Assembly: GCA_022791255.1 (NCBI GenBank)
Contig: JAAVYR010000002.1
Location: 1 to 64,000, forward strand
Length of the DNA stretch: 64,000 nucleotides
Direction: 5' to 3'
From: Peptococcaceae bacterium
Lineage (GTDB): Bacteria; Bacillota; Dehalobacteriia; UBA4068; JAAVYR01
Under the pieces are notes generated by a model that was not told the origin of the DNA, did not search any database, and worked only from the letters and a program-made list of their open reading frames with translations. Shown here piece by piece: positions 16,467 through 25,691 of the stretch; the first letter of the stretch is position 1; every line of letters begins with the position of its first letter. Both the position numbers and the translations under genes were made by a program.

Positions 16467-17159
16467 ATGTCTGTTGATTGGCAAGAAGCCGTATTATTTC
16501 GTTTGGTACGATTAGACGAGCAAATCGGCTATGATGTAGAATTATTGCAAGAACAAGCAACTCTTGCTCAGTATTTAGCGGGGCTAAACGCTTTGCAGGA
16601 GGCTTATTTTGACCAATGTTATGGCTGTGATGGCTGCTGCTGGGAGCGGGCGCCTTTGAATGGGATTGATATTCTTCGCTATGTAAAAGCTATGTGGCCA
16701 GAAGAAGCAGAAAAAACACCTTATGGCTTTTTCCTGAGAAACTATGCCCATGTGCATAATGCTGGCGGCGTTTTAGATATCTCCTTGAAACGAGGAACAG
16801 ATGGTGCCTGTGTATTTTTGAATAAAGAAAAAAAGTGTTGTCATACCCATAAATGTCGTTCTCTTGTGTGTCAGAGTTATATCTGCATTCCGCAGACGGA
16901 GCGAGCGGAACTTTTGCGTCAGCAAATTGTTAATGCTGGCATTGATGACCTGGCAAGGCGCTTTTACTTGGAATGTGAAAAACAAGAAAAGCCGTTTTTT
17001 GTTCATAGTGGGGATGCTGGTGCTATTAATCTGGCTGACTACCCGGAAAATGGTTTTTCTGGAAAGACGGACTATGACCAAGTGTTGTTAAAAGATGTGA
17101 TTACAGCTGATTTATTGTCGGCTTTGCAAGCACCTTGTGTAGAACAGGAACTAAAATAA
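16467..17159 (+). CDS. YkgJ-family Cys-cluster protein
   Basis: A 230-aa protein with the CxxCxxxCC-type cluster (CYGCDGCCW near residue 52) and a second set (CVFL...CCHTHKCRSLVC...C near 112-138), the pattern of the zinc/iron-chelating YkgJ domain. Probably cytosolic and metal-binding; no enzymatic role is established for the family. AAGGAAG lies before the start. Confidence 0.85.
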   Translation: MSVDWQEAVLFRLVRLDEQIGYDVELLQEQATLAQYLAGLNALQEAYFDQCYGCDGCCWERAPLNGIDILRYVKAMWPEEAEKTPYGFFLRNYAHVHNAGGVLDISLKRGTDGACVFLNKEKKCCHTHKCRSLVCQSYICIPQTERAELLRQQIVNAGIDDLARRFYLECEKQEKPFFVHSGDAGAINLADYPENGFSGKTDYDQVLLKDVITADLLSALQAPCVEQELK

Positions 17160-17192
17160 TTTTTTTATAAAATAAAAGGAAAATGAAAAGAG

Positions 17193-17245
17193 AAATCGAT
17201 TGTGCGAAAACCAAAATAATTGGTGTAGGGCAATCGATTTTTTTG
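17193..17245 (+). terminator. terminator after the YkgJ-type gene
   Basis: Perfect 10-bp arms AAATCGATTG / CAATCGATTT separated by 28 bases, followed by a T run. Confidence 0.75.
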
Positions 17246-17391
17246 TTTCAGTAAAAAATATATTTACTTTTGTAGTAGTAGTTGTTGTTTCTTTTTCATC
17301 TTCTGGGGATAAAAAATTAATTTTGCCGCATACTAAGTTTGTAAAAAAATGAAAAAATTCTGTCGTAATTAGGAAAAGGAGGCATAAAACT

Positions 17392-18297
17392 GTGCGGCAA
17401 TCAAAAAGAAAAATAGTATTTTACGGGCTTACCTTATGGCTGAGTGTATATCTCGGGCTGGCACAGCCTGCTTTTGCTTCTGATGCTGAATATAAAATTC
17501 CCTATCGGGTAAGAACGGGAGACACTTTCCAATCTATTGGCAGTCGTTATGGTGTTTCCTGGGAATTGGTAGCGGCGATGAATAATATTTCTGCGCCCTA
17601 TGACTTAAAGCCGGGACAACAGATTTATATTCCCCGGGACCCGCAAACAGAAATCGTCGTGGCAAAAGGAGATACCTTGTGGGACCTTTCTCGGAAATAT
17701 GGTGTAGATTTAGGCACATTGATGGTCTATAATGGTCTTTATGCTGGTGATGTCCTCAGTGTGGGACAAGTCCTTTATGTGCCGGATAGTGCCAGTGTGG
17801 GAGAACCGGTGATTACAGCTTCTGCACAAGTTGTCGCCAGCCGCAGTGCTGCTACTGTAAACTATCGTCCTGTTACTGCAAAAAAAACTACATCGAATGC
17901 GAGTAGTGTGGTTTCTGCCAATAAGGGCGGTTGGACCCTGCCTATTAAAGGTACGGTCACTTCTGAATATGGCAAACGAAAAAGCGGTAGTCATCATGGC
18001 ATCGATTTAGCGGCGCCTAAGGGCACCACCATCAAGGCCGCAAAAGGCGGGACAGTGCTCCATAGCGGCTGGTATAATAGTATTTATGGTAATGCAGTAA
18101 TTATCGACCACGGTAATGGCGAGAAGACCCTTTATGGTCACTGCAGCAAAACAACAGCCAAAGAAGGAACCACTGTTGCAGCAGGGGAAGCTATCGCAAA
18201 AGTAGGCTCCACTGGTCGTTCTACTGGTCCACATGTGCACTTTGAGATTTATATTGACGGCAAGACGGTAAACCCCAGAAATTATTTAAAGTTTTAG
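17392..18297 (+). CDS. LysM-M23 peptidoglycan endopeptidase
   Basis: A 301-aa exported wall hydrolase. It has a signal peptide (residues 1-29, ending QPAFA), two LysM repeats (about 36-80 and 84-126), a Ser/Thr-rich linker, and a C-terminal M23 domain (about 185-301). The zinc ligands are visible: HHGIDLA (His and Asp) and HVHFE (HxH). It likely cuts peptide cross-links at sites chosen by the LysM domains. The start is GTG with AAAGGAGG upstream. It stands alone between two terminators. Confidence 0.95.
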   Translation: MRQSKRKIVFYGLTLWLSVYLGLAQPAFASDAEYKIPYRVRTGDTFQSIGSRYGVSWELVAAMNNISAPYDLKPGQQIYIPRDPQTEIVVAKGDTLWDLSRKYGVDLGTLMVYNGLYAGDVLSVGQVLYVPDSASVGEPVITASAQVVASRSAATVNYRPVTAKKTTSNASSVVSANKGGWTLPIKGTVTSEYGKRKSGSHHGIDLAAPKGTTIKAAKGGTVLHSGWYNSIYGNAVIIDHGNGEKTLYGHCSKTTAKEGTTVAAGEAIAKVGSTGRSTGPHVHFEIYIDGKTVNPRNYLKF

Positions 18298-18303
18298 ATT
18301 TAT

Positions 18304-18344
18304 AAAAAAGCGGAAGATTGTTCTTGACAACTTCCGTTTTTTTT
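18304..18344 (+). terminator. terminator after the LysM-M23 gene
   Basis: Stem AAAAGCGGAAG / CTTCCGTTTT followed by a T run. Confidence 0.88.
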
Positions 18345-18354
18345 GAGGGGAAAT

Positions 18355-18384
18355 TTGAAAATTAAGGAAGAATTGTAGTATACT
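18355..18384 (+). promoter_or_regulatory. promoter of the radical SAM gene
   Basis: -35 TTGAAA (18355-18360), 18-bp spacer, -10 TATACT (18379-18384). A second TATAAT lies 10 bp further on. Confidence 0.55.
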
Positions 18385-18480
18385 ATATTTATTATAATCG
18401 AACATAAAGCAACTGCTGCAAGGCAGCTTCTCTTTGTTTCTAATGATAATAATTTGCTGCTCAGAAAAGGGGACAGTGAT

Positions 18481-19743
18481 ATGATATCTTTACTTTTTGC
18501 TCAAGAAAACGGAGAACTTTTGGACTTTCCGGATTTACAAATGGTGGCTCGTCTGGGGGACGAGTTGGTTGTGCCAGAGGCGGACGAGCTTATCCCGCTG
18601 CCCGAGGGAGCTACTCTTACCATGGTGCCGGGGCGTTTTCCCATCGGCATCGATAAAAAGGGCAATCTGATGCCTCTAAAACACCATCCTTATCTGGAAA
18701 AACAAGAGCCTGTTTATGCGGTGGCAGCTCTTTTACCGCAGGGCTTTACGCGGACGCTCTTGCCTGCCATTGCTTCTGGTCATGGGGATAAACGGCTGCC
18801 TCTTCTTGGCTATACGGCGGTGGGTATAGATGAGAATGGCCAGTTTTGGATTGGGGCGAAACAGACCGACAGCTATGATTTGTGGCACCCTAAATTTTAT
18901 AACACACCGGACCTGCCACAGCTAGTAGAAAAGAAATGCGCTCAATTTCCAGGGAACCGTTTAATTCAGCAGTTGGGCAAGTGTGCGCTGGAATATGGCT
19001 GCTTTACGGCGCAAAACATGTTTTATGAGCGGTGGGAGGCGGGGCTGCCTGTGTCCCCTCGCTGCAATGCGAACTGCCTAGGCTGCATCTCTTTGCAGCC
19101 GTCAGAATGCTGTCCCTCTCCGCAAAGCCGTATTGATTTTATTCCAGAGACAGGTGAAGTAGCGCTGCCGGCCATTGCGCACCTGGAAAAGGACCAAAAC
19201 AATATTGTCAGCTTCGGTCAGGGCTGTGAAGGAGAACCATCTCTTTCTTATCCGTTAATTACTGCTGCTATCAAGGAAATCCGCAGCAAGGTGGGGCAGG
19301 GTACCATCAATATGAACACCAATTGCGGCTATACCAATGCAATTCGTCAGATTGTAGATGCAGGCATTGATACTATGCGTATCAGTCTTTTCAGTGCAGA
19401 TAAAGACCACTATGCTGCTTATCATCAGCCTTGTGAGTATGGCTTGGATACGGTAAGGGAAAATGCTGAGTATGCTCACGCAAAAGGAGTGACTCTCTCT
19501 ATGAACCTCCTGTGTTATCCGGGGTTTACAGATAGAGAAAGCGAAATCGAAAAAATTATTGATTTTGTCAGAGCCACTGGTATTTCTCTTATCCAAATGC
19601 GGAATTTGAATATTGACCCGGACATTATCAGTGAGAAATTTCCAGGCGATGCTGGACTGGGCGTCTTGCCCATGCTGGAAATTTTAAAGGACGAGCTGCC
19701 CGGCGTGGGTATTGGTAATTTTTCCCGGCCCAAAGAAAAATAG
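18481..19743 (+). CDS. radical SAM protein of unknown function
   Basis: A 420-aa cytosolic protein. The first ~190 residues form an unassigned domain. The radical SAM core starts with C-x3-C-x2-C (RCNANCLGC, about residues 194-202), which holds the 4Fe-4S cluster. It is followed by a GQGCEGEPSL stretch at the GGE position that binds S-adenosylmethionine and NTNCG further on. An extra Cys-rich loop (PSECCPSP) follows the cluster motif. The substrate is not predictable. The in-frame TTG at 18454 is less likely than the ATG at 18481, which has AAAAGGGGA upstream. Confidence 0.88.
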   Translation: MISLLFAQENGELLDFPDLQMVARLGDELVVPEADELIPLPEGATLTMVPGRFPIGIDKKGNLMPLKHHPYLEKQEPVYAVAALLPQGFTRTLLPAIASGHGDKRLPLLGYTAVGIDENGQFWIGAKQTDSYDLWHPKFYNTPDLPQLVEKKCAQFPGNRLIQQLGKCALEYGCFTAQNMFYERWEAGLPVSPRCNANCLGCISLQPSECCPSPQSRIDFIPETGEVALPAIAHLEKDQNNIVSFGQGCEGEPSLSYPLITAAIKEIRSKVGQGTINMNTNCGYTNAIRQIVDAGIDTMRISLFSADKDHYAAYHQPCEYGLDTVRENAEYAHAKGVTLSMNLLCYPGFTDRESEIEKIIDFVRATGISLIQMRNLNIDPDIISEKFPGDAGLGVLPMLEILKDELPGVGIGNFSRPKEK

Positions 19744-19764
19744 ATGAAAATTTTGAAAATATGG

Positions 19765-19793
19765 TTTACAAGGCTTTTTCTCTGTGGTATAAT
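19765..19793 (+). promoter_or_regulatory. rpmE promoter
   Basis: -35 TTTACA, 17-bp spacer, -10 TATAAT: a near-consensus housekeeping promoter, 72 bp before the L31 start. The leader contains a small hairpin (GCAGCAAGCACGCTGC). Confidence 0.8.
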
Positions 19794-19865
19794 ACTCCAA
19801 GTCAGTAGTTTATGCAGCAAGCACGCTGCTAACGATAGAACGAGAATGGGAAATGAGGTGACACC

Positions 19866-20069
19866 ATGAAAGAAGGTATTCATCCAAAATATGAAGAAGT
19901 AGAAGTAACCTGCTCTTGCGGGAATAAGTTCAAAACTTTTTCTACAAAAGACCATATTAAAGTGGAAGTTTGCTCTCAATGCCACCCCTTCTATACCGGC
20001 AGCAAACGCTTGTTGGTAGAACAAGGTGGTCAGATTGATAAATTCAAAAAGAAATATGGCATGCAATAA
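19866..20069 (+). CDS. rpmE: 50S ribosomal protein L31 (zinc-binding form)
   Basis: 67 aa. Cys at CSCG and CSQCHPF (about residues 16-18 and 36-39) mark the C+ type that holds a zinc ion, in contrast to the Cys-less RpmE2 used under zinc limitation. AATGAGGTG precedes the ATG. It begins the conserved Firmicute block leading to prfA. Confidence 0.98.
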   Translation: MKEGIHPKYEEVEVTCSCGNKFKTFSTKDHIKVEVCSQCHPFYTGSKRLLVEQGGQIDKFKKKYGMQ

Positions 20070-20075
20070 GCAATC

Positions 20076-20107
20076 AAAACAGAGTAGTTTTTCTACTCTG
20101 TTTTTTT
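20076..20107 (+). terminator. rpmE terminator
   Basis: AAAACAGAGTAG / CTACTCTGTTTT stem with T loop and T run. Confidence 0.92.
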
Positions 20108-20249
20108 ATTGGGTGACAGATTATCAGACTATTCTCAGAAAAACAGGGTAAACTGAGATTGATAATATGATGAAAAAGATATTTCTTATTCTGCTCCTTG
20201 CTGAAAGAAGCGTAAGAGAGTATAATAGAAATATTAGCGAGGTGATATG

Positions 20250-21209
20250 ATGAATTATGGCGGGCAGGCAGTCATCGAAGGTGTGATGATGCAGGGACCG
20301 GAAGGCAATGCCATCGCTGTGCGGACTGCTGACGGGAATATAAAAACCAAAGTAACTAGGAGAAAGCCATGGCGGGAGAAAAATCGGTTTCTGAGTTTGC
20401 CTATTATCCGTGGCTGTGTGACGCTGGTTGACTCTATGGTCAATGGCATTTCTATCCTTACCTGGTCTGCAGCGCAAGCTGGTGAAGGCGAAGATGAAAA
20501 GCTGACGAAAAAAGATATTGCTTTTGCTCTTATTTTTGCAGCGCTGTTTTCCATTGGGCTCTTTATCGTCATTCCTGTTTTTGCCGCTTCTTTTTCTGTG
20601 GATAAAGTAGGCTCTTTTGGCAGAAGCTTTTTAGAAGGAATTTTGCGTATCGCTATTTTTCTCGGCTATGTGGTAATCGTAGGACAGATGTCTGATATGA
20701 AGCGGCTCTTTGGTTATCATGGCGCGGAGCATAAGACCATCGCTGCCTATGAAGCAGGTGTGGAACTAACCCCAGAAAACGCCAAGAAATATTCTCGTAT
20801 CCACCCACGGTGCGGCACTAGCTTTATTTTTATGACAATGATATTGATGATTATCGTTTTTTCTTTTGTGGGGCAGACCACGCCGGTGAAACGGATTTTC
20901 ATTAAAATCCTTTGTATGCCGCTGGTAGCGGGGATTTCTTTTGAAGTGTTCCGCTTGCCGTTGAAATTCCCCAATAGCATCCTTGTTAAAGCTCTAGTGG
21001 CGCCTGGGCTATGGACCCAGCGACTGACGACCAAAGAACCTACTGCCGACCAACTGGAAGTGGCTATTGCAGCGCTCACTGCTGTTCCGGGCTTTATGCC
21101 TTCTTTTGTACCAGAAGCAAAAGAGGTGCCAGCTGTGACAGAGACGATTTCAGAAAAGGAGAATACACCTGTGCAAACAACTGTAAATCCTAGCTTGCAG
21201 CATTTGTAG
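20250..21209 (+). CDS. DUF1385 membrane protein
   Basis: A 319-aa integral membrane protein of the DUF1385 family, which is commonly linked to prfA-prmC in Firmicutes; function unknown. It begins with the family signature GGQAVIEGVMMQGP. It then has a loop with LPIIRG and hydrophobic segments (about residues 85-125, 130-150, 190-240), with a conserved HGAEHKTIAAYE between them. The C-terminal 50 residues are low-complexity (Glu/Thr/Pro). ATG 20250 is 7 nt from GAGG; the ATG just before it (20247) is only 4 nt away. Confidence 0.9.
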   Translation: MNYGGQAVIEGVMMQGPEGNAIAVRTADGNIKTKVTRRKPWREKNRFLSLPIIRGCVTLVDSMVNGISILTWSAAQAGEGEDEKLTKKDIAFALIFAALFSIGLFIVIPVFAASFSVDKVGSFGRSFLEGILRIAIFLGYVVIVGQMSDMKRLFGYHGAEHKTIAAYEAGVELTPENAKKYSRIHPRCGTSFIFMTMILMIIVFSFVGQTTPVKRIFIKILCMPLVAGISFEVFRLPLKFPNSILVKALVAPGLWTQRLTTKEPTADQLEVAIAALTAVPGFMPSFVPEAKEVPAVTETISEKENTPVQTTVNPSLQHL

Positions 21210-21251
21210 CGGCGTCTTTTTATCATTAGAAATTCATTTTTTATGGGTGTT

Positions 21252-21321
21252 TGTCATCCTGGACGTTGGTGAAGGATCTGAAAAGATGCTTCCGTTTCTT
21301 ACGTTCCTCAGAATGACAGCA
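21252..21321. repeat. inverted pair of short intergenic repeats
   Basis: Two facing copies of the family (TGTCATCCTG...GAAGGATCT and GATGCTTCC...CTCAGAATGACA), between the DUF1385 gene and prfA. The facing arms could pair in RNA. Confidence 0.6.
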
Positions 21322-21356
21322 TGATTTGAGATTAAAAAAGAAACGAGGATAAAAAG

Positions 21357-22427
21357 ATGATTGAAAAATTAGCTGCTTTAGAAGAAAAGTATGATACCCT
21401 GACGGACCTGATTGCCCAGCCTGATGTCATTGCCGACCAGGAAGCTTGGACCAAGCATATGAAAGCCCATGCCGAACTGGAAGAGGTGGTATCTACTTAT
21501 CGTGAATATAAAAAATGTGTAGCGGGCATTGCTGATGCCAAGCTGATGATAGAAGATAAATCTGACCCGGAAATGGCCGAAATGGCTCAGTTAGAATTAG
21601 ACGAATTACTGCCATTAAAAGAGGAATTGGAGCGGAAACTTAACATCTTGTTGCTGCCGAAAGACCCTAACGATGATAAAAATGTGCTCCTGGAAATCCG
21701 TGCCGGTACCGGTGGTGATGAAGCCGGGCTTTTTGGCGGAGACTTGATGAAAATGTATATGCGCTATGCTGATAAAAACGGTTGGCGGACAGAAATGATG
21801 GAGTCTAATATTACAGACCTGGGCGGGGTGAAAGAAGCTGTTATCCTCATCGAAGGCCAGGGAGTATATAGTCGCCTGAAATTTGAAAGCGGCGTACACC
21901 GGGTACAACGGGTACCGGCTACTGAGTCCAGCGGCCGTATCCATACCTCTGCAGCAACGGTGGCAGTGCTTCCAGAAGCAGAAGAAGTAGAGGTGGAAAT
22001 CAACCCTAATGATGTGCGCATTGATGTTTTTTGCGCTTCTGGGCCGGGGGGACAATGTGTAAACACCACCCAATCTGCGGTGCGGGTGACACACCTGCCT
22101 ACGGGTATTGTTGTGTCTTGCCAGGATGAAAAATCTCAACACAAAAACAAAGACAAAGCTATGCGGGTATTGCGGGCTCGCGTCTTAGAAAAAATGCAGG
22201 CAGAAGCTGCAGGGGAACAGGCCAGCACCAGAAAAAGCATGGTGGGTAGCGGTGACCGTTCGGAGCGTATCCGCACTTACAATTTCCCACAAGGTCGGGT
22301 AACAGACCATCGTATCGGGCTTACCCTCCATAAATTAGAATGGATCTTACAAGGGGATTTAGATGAGCTTATTGACGCGCTGATTACCACCGACCAGGCA
22401 GAACGATTAAAATCTATGGATAACTAA
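21357..22427 (+). CDS. prfA: peptide chain release factor 1
   Basis: 356 aa. Releases the peptide at UAA and UAG. The RF1 stop-codon reading motif PAT is in RVPATES (about residue 183), and the GGQ motif that enters the peptidyl-transferase centre is in [10 protein letters not shown] (about 227). The residue after GGQ is Cys, where most RF1 have His. The GGQ Gln is the substrate of PrmC encoded next. GAGGA precedes the ATG. Confidence 0.98.
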   Translation: MIEKLAALEEKYDTLTDLIAQPDVIADQEAWTKHMKAHAELEEVVSTYREYKKCVAGIADAKLMIEDKSDPEMAEMAQLELDELLPLKEELERKLNILLLPKDPNDDKNVLLEIRAGTGGDEAGLFGGDLMKMYMRYADKNGWRTEMMESNITDLGGVKEAVILIEGQGVYSRLKFESGVHRVQRVPATESSGRIHTSAATVAVLPEAEEVEVEINPNDVRIDVFCASGPGGQCVNTTQSAVRVTHLPTGIVVSCQDEKSQHKNKDKAMRVLRARVLEKMQAEAAGEQASTRKSMVGSGDRSERIRTYNFPQGRVTDHRIGLTLHKLEWILQGDLDELIDALITTDQAERLKSMDN

Positions 22428-22453
22428 GAAATAGCTTATCAGGTAGATCGTAT

Positions 22454-23365
22454 ATGAAAATAAAAGAAATCTGGCAGCAGCAGGCTTCCACCTTAGCAGC
22501 TGCGTTAATAGAAGAAAATCAAGAAGCCAAAGCAGCCGAAGCAGAGGAGATCTGTCGGTTGCTTTTGGCTTTCGTCTTACATTGTGAACCGAAAGAATTA
22601 CGGCTGCGGCAGGAAGAGGAATTAACTGCAGCAGCAGAAACAGAATTTCTTGTCTTGTGCGGAAGGGCTGCAGCTGGGTACCCGGTGCAATATCTAACAG
22701 GGGAACAAGAGTTTATGGGTCTTTCTTTTTTCGTCGGGGAGGGCGTGCTAATCCCTCGCTGGGAGACAGAACTTCTAGTGGAAAAAGCCTTGACGCTCTT
22801 GCCCAAGAAATCACCAGTAACTATTGCTGATATTTGTACTGGAAGCGGTGCCATCGGGGTGAGTCTATGCCACTACTTGCCGTTGTGTCATTGTTTTGCT
22901 GTGGATATTAGCGAGGCTGCCCTTGCCTATGCTGGCAAAAACAGCAGGAGAAGCCAGGTCGGGGAGAGAATGACTTTCTTACAAGGAGATTTACTGGCGC
23001 CGCTACAAGTGCTGCAGCAGCAGAATAGCGGCTTTGCTTTGGACATGATACTCTCTAACCCGCCTTATGTAACAGCTGCGGAAATGGCAAATCTGCCGGA
23101 AAATGTGCGCTATGAACCTTCGCTTGCTTTATATGGCGGTGAAGATGGGTTGTATTTTTATCGGCGTTTGGCATCGGAGGGGCCTGCTCTGCTCAAGGAT
23201 GAAGGCTGGCTTTGCGTCGAGTGTGGTTATACCCAGGGAGAGGCCATCAAAAAGTTGTGGCAGTTGGGTGGTTTGCAAAGTGTAGAAATTTGTCGGGATT
23301 ATGCAGGTAAAGATCGTATGGTTATCGGGCAAAAAATAGGAAGTAATAGGCAGGGAATAAAATAA
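22454..23365 (+). CDS. prmC: release factor glutamine methyltransferase
   Basis: 303 aa. Methylates the GGQ glutamine of RF1 and RF2. An N-terminal helical domain (about 1-90) is followed by an AdoMet-dependent methyltransferase fold with DICTGSGAIGVSL (motif I, about 126) and the catalytic NPPY (about 201). It lies 26 bp after prfA and is probably co-transcribed. Confidence 0.97.
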   Translation: MKIKEIWQQQASTLAAALIEENQEAKAAEAEEICRLLLAFVLHCEPKELRLRQEEELTAAAETEFLVLCGRAAAGYPVQYLTGEQEFMGLSFFVGEGVLIPRWETELLVEKALTLLPKKSPVTIADICTGSGAIGVSLCHYLPLCHCFAVDISEAALAYAGKNSRRSQVGERMTFLQGDLLAPLQVLQQQNSGFALDMILSNPPYVTAAEMANLPENVRYEPSLALYGGEDGLYFYRRLASEGPALLKDEGWLCVECGYTQGEAIKKLWQLGGLQSVEICRDYAGKDRMVIGQKIGSNRQGIK

Positions 23366-23366
23366 A

Positions 23367-24407
23367 ATGGAAACAAAATTTTGGAGATTGGACCGGGAGC
23401 ACCCGGACCAAGAAAAGATAAAAGCAGCGGCAGATTTTATCCGGAGTGGAGAAACGGTTGCTTTTCCCACGGAGACCGTCTATGGCTTAGGGGCTAATGC
23501 CTTAGATGACCAAGCTGTAAAAAAAATCTTTGCTGCCAAAGGCAGGCCTAGTGATAATCCACTTATCGTTCATGTGGCAAGTATTGCACAGGCAGAAGCA
23601 GTGGCAGAGGTAACGCCTCTTGCTCGTAAGCTGATGGCGGCTTTTTGGCCGGGTCCGCTATCTCTCGTCTTACCGAAAAAAGCAGGGGTAGCTCCTAGTG
23701 TGACGGCAGGACAAGCTACCGTTGCAGTGCGGATGCCTAACCATCCAGTGGCGTTGGCGTTGATTAAAGCGGCAGGAGTGCCTATCGCGGCTCCTAGTGC
23801 TAATCTCTCTGGGAAGCCTAGCCCGACAACGGCAGACCATGTGTATCATGACCTAAAGGGGAGAGTACCCTGTATCCTAGGAGCGGAAGATACCAAAGTA
23901 GGCGTGGAGTCTACGGTGGTACAAGTGGCCCAACAGCCTTGTGTGCTATTGCGGCCAGGGGCTATCACCCAAGAGCAGCTGGAGGCGTATTGTGGGAAAG
24001 TCCTCTTACCCAATAAACAGCAAATGGAAATTCCCCAGGCGCCTGGCATGAAGTATACCCATTATGCGCCAGAGGGAAAAGTTTACTTAGTGAAGAATAA
24101 ACAAGAATTACAAGAAGCCTATGCTCATTGGCAGGGACAAGGGAAAAAGGTTGTTTTGTTAATCCCTAAGCAGTGGCAGGGTATTCTTCCTGCTATTCCT
24201 GAAGAACAAGTGTTTTTATTGGGGAGTCAAGAGGATTTAAGAGAAATTGCAGCGGCGATATTTAAGGGGTTGCGCTATTGTGATGATATAGGCGCGGAAA
24301 TCGTCTTGGCTGCTTCCTTTGGCTTAGAAGGGATTGGCGCGGCTATCATGAATAGGCTGGGCAAAGCAGCGCAGAAGGAGGACTGGAACCGTGGAAAAAC
24401 AGAATAA
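23367..24407 (+). CDS. threonylcarbamoyl-AMP synthase (long Sua5 form)
   Basis: 346 aa, YwlC/Sua5 type. Makes threonylcarbamoyl-AMP from threonine, bicarbonate and ATP for the t6A37 modification of tRNAs. The YrdC domain (about 15-205) shows FPTETVYGLG, KRGRP-like AKGRPSDNPL and PIAAPSANLSG. The C-terminal SUA5 domain (about 240-340) marks the long form. It starts 1 bp after prmC ends and its end overlaps the phosphatase gene, so the block is translationally coupled. Confidence 0.96.
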   Translation: METKFWRLDREHPDQEKIKAAADFIRSGETVAFPTETVYGLGANALDDQAVKKIFAAKGRPSDNPLIVHVASIAQAEAVAEVTPLARKLMAAFWPGPLSLVLPKKAGVAPSVTAGQATVAVRMPNHPVALALIKAAGVPIAAPSANLSGKPSPTTADHVYHDLKGRVPCILGAEDTKVGVESTVVQVAQQPCVLLRPGAITQEQLEAYCGKVLLPNKQQMEIPQAPGMKYTHYAPEGKVYLVKNKQELQEAYAHWQGQGKKVVLLIPKQWQGILPAIPEEQVFLLGSQEDLREIAAAIFKGLRYCDDIGAEIVLAASFGLEGIGAAIMNRLGKAAQKEDWNRGKTE

Positions 24408-25089
24408 TCAACCAGTACCAGAACAGATAACAGAACATACAGAAGAAGTAAATTGCCAGGAAACACCAGAAAAGACTTATCAAAAAGAAGTGGGAAAAGT
24501 CAATCTCCTAGTAAACTATGCAGAGGACGCTATCCGCATCTTGTTTGTCTGCACTGGGAATACCTGTCGTAGTCCCATGGCAGAGGCGATCATGAAACAT
24601 ATGATCCAAAAAGACGGCAGAGAGCAAGATTTCGAAGTGCTTTCTGCAGGGCTCATGGCTCAAGCGGGCGCGGAAGCCTCCTCTCTTGCTTGGCAGACCA
24701 TGTCTGAGATGGGACTGGACCTAAGCTGGCACCGGGCAAGACAGCTAAATAGCTATATGGTTCGTGACGCACAGTTGATTTTTACCATGACGCGGGCTCA
24801 TAAGGAAATGCTTAGCTATCAGTACCCTGAGTCTAGTGGGAAAATCTGGTTGATTACGGAATATGCAGAAGCGATTAAAAATGGTGCTTTTGATAAACAA
24901 TTGCAAAAAACAGCAGATGGGGAAGATAAGACGGCGGCAGCAGCGGAAAGGCAAGAAGCGTCTACTCCTGCTCCGGAAATCTTTGACCCCTATGGCTATG
25001 ATATCGAGACTTATCGGCAGTGTGCTTATCAACTACAGGAAAACCTGACCATGATTTGGGATTTTTTCAAAGGGGCAAGAAAAGAATAA
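24391..25089 (+). CDS. low-molecular-weight protein-arginine phosphatase (YwlE type)
   Basis: 232 aa with the P-loop CTGNTCRS (about residue 54). The Thr in GNTCR is the residue that makes YwlE specific for phospho-arginine; tyrosine phosphatases have Ile or another residue there. The acid Asp is in DPYGYD near the C-terminus. Unusual features are a ~45-residue acidic extension before the domain and a low-complexity insert (about residues 170-195, rich in Ala, Glu and Lys). It starts with GTG 17 bp inside the Sua5 gene, with AAGGAGG upstream. No mcsB is in the window. Confidence 0.85.
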   Translation: MEKQNNQPVPEQITEHTEEVNCQETPEKTYQKEVGKVNLLVNYAEDAIRILFVCTGNTCRSPMAEAIMKHMIQKDGREQDFEVLSAGLMAQAGAEASSLAWQTMSEMGLDLSWHRARQLNSYMVRDAQLIFTMTRAHKEMLSYQYPESSGKIWLITEYAEAIKNGAFDKQLQKTADGEDKTAAAAERQEASTPAPEIFDPYGYDIETYRQCAYQLQENLTMIWDFFKGARKE

Positions 25090-25207
25090 CAGTATGTGCG
25101 TTAAAAAATTTTGTATTTTTCCAGTATTTTCTGAGGAGGGACTATGTTTTTTTCTCAGATTATGGTAAAATAGAAAAAATATGAAACTGATATAAGGAGG
25201 GGCTGCT

Positions 25208-25645
25208 GTGAAAATCGTATTAGGTTCTGACCATGCCGGTTTCTCATTAAAAGAAACCATTAAGGAGCATTTATCATCACAAGGCTTAGATGTTATAGAC
25301 TGCGGTACTGACAGCGAAGAAAGTGTGGACTATCCAGATTTCGCTGAAAAAGTAGGGCGTACCATTTGTGACGGTATTTGTGAAAAAGGTATTCTTGTTT
25401 GCGGCACGGGCATTGGTATCTCTATTGCTGCTAATAAATTGCCGGGCATCCGTGCAGCGGTGTGTCATGATGTATTTACGGCACAGGCTTCACGGGAACA
25501 CAACGACGCGAATATTCTGGCAATGGGCGCAAGGGTGCTCTCGCCTTCACTAGCGCTGGAGATGGTCGATACTTGGCTTGCAACACCGTTTTCAGGCGGC
25601 CGCCATCAAAGACGCATAGATAAAATCTCTGCATTAGAAAAATAG
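25208..25645 (+). CDS. rpiB: ribose-5-phosphate isomerase B
   Basis: 145 aa. Interconverts ribose 5-phosphate and ribulose 5-phosphate. It begins LGSDHAGF (substrate-binding Asp and His), and the catalytic Cys is in VCGTGIGISI (about residue 66). Other sugar-phosphate isomerases of the family (LacA/B) are possible but the context next to glyA is that of rpiB. GTG start with AAGGAGG upstream. Confidence 0.94.
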   Translation: MKIVLGSDHAGFSLKETIKEHLSSQGLDVIDCGTDSEESVDYPDFAEKVGRTICDGICEKGILVCGTGIGISIAANKLPGIRAAVCHDVFTAQASREHNDANILAMGARVLSPSLALEMVDTWLATPFSGGRHQRRIDKISALEK

Positions 25646-25691
25646 AAATAAGAAAAGTGAAAAATCTCATAAAGGGAAAGGTTGATTAATT

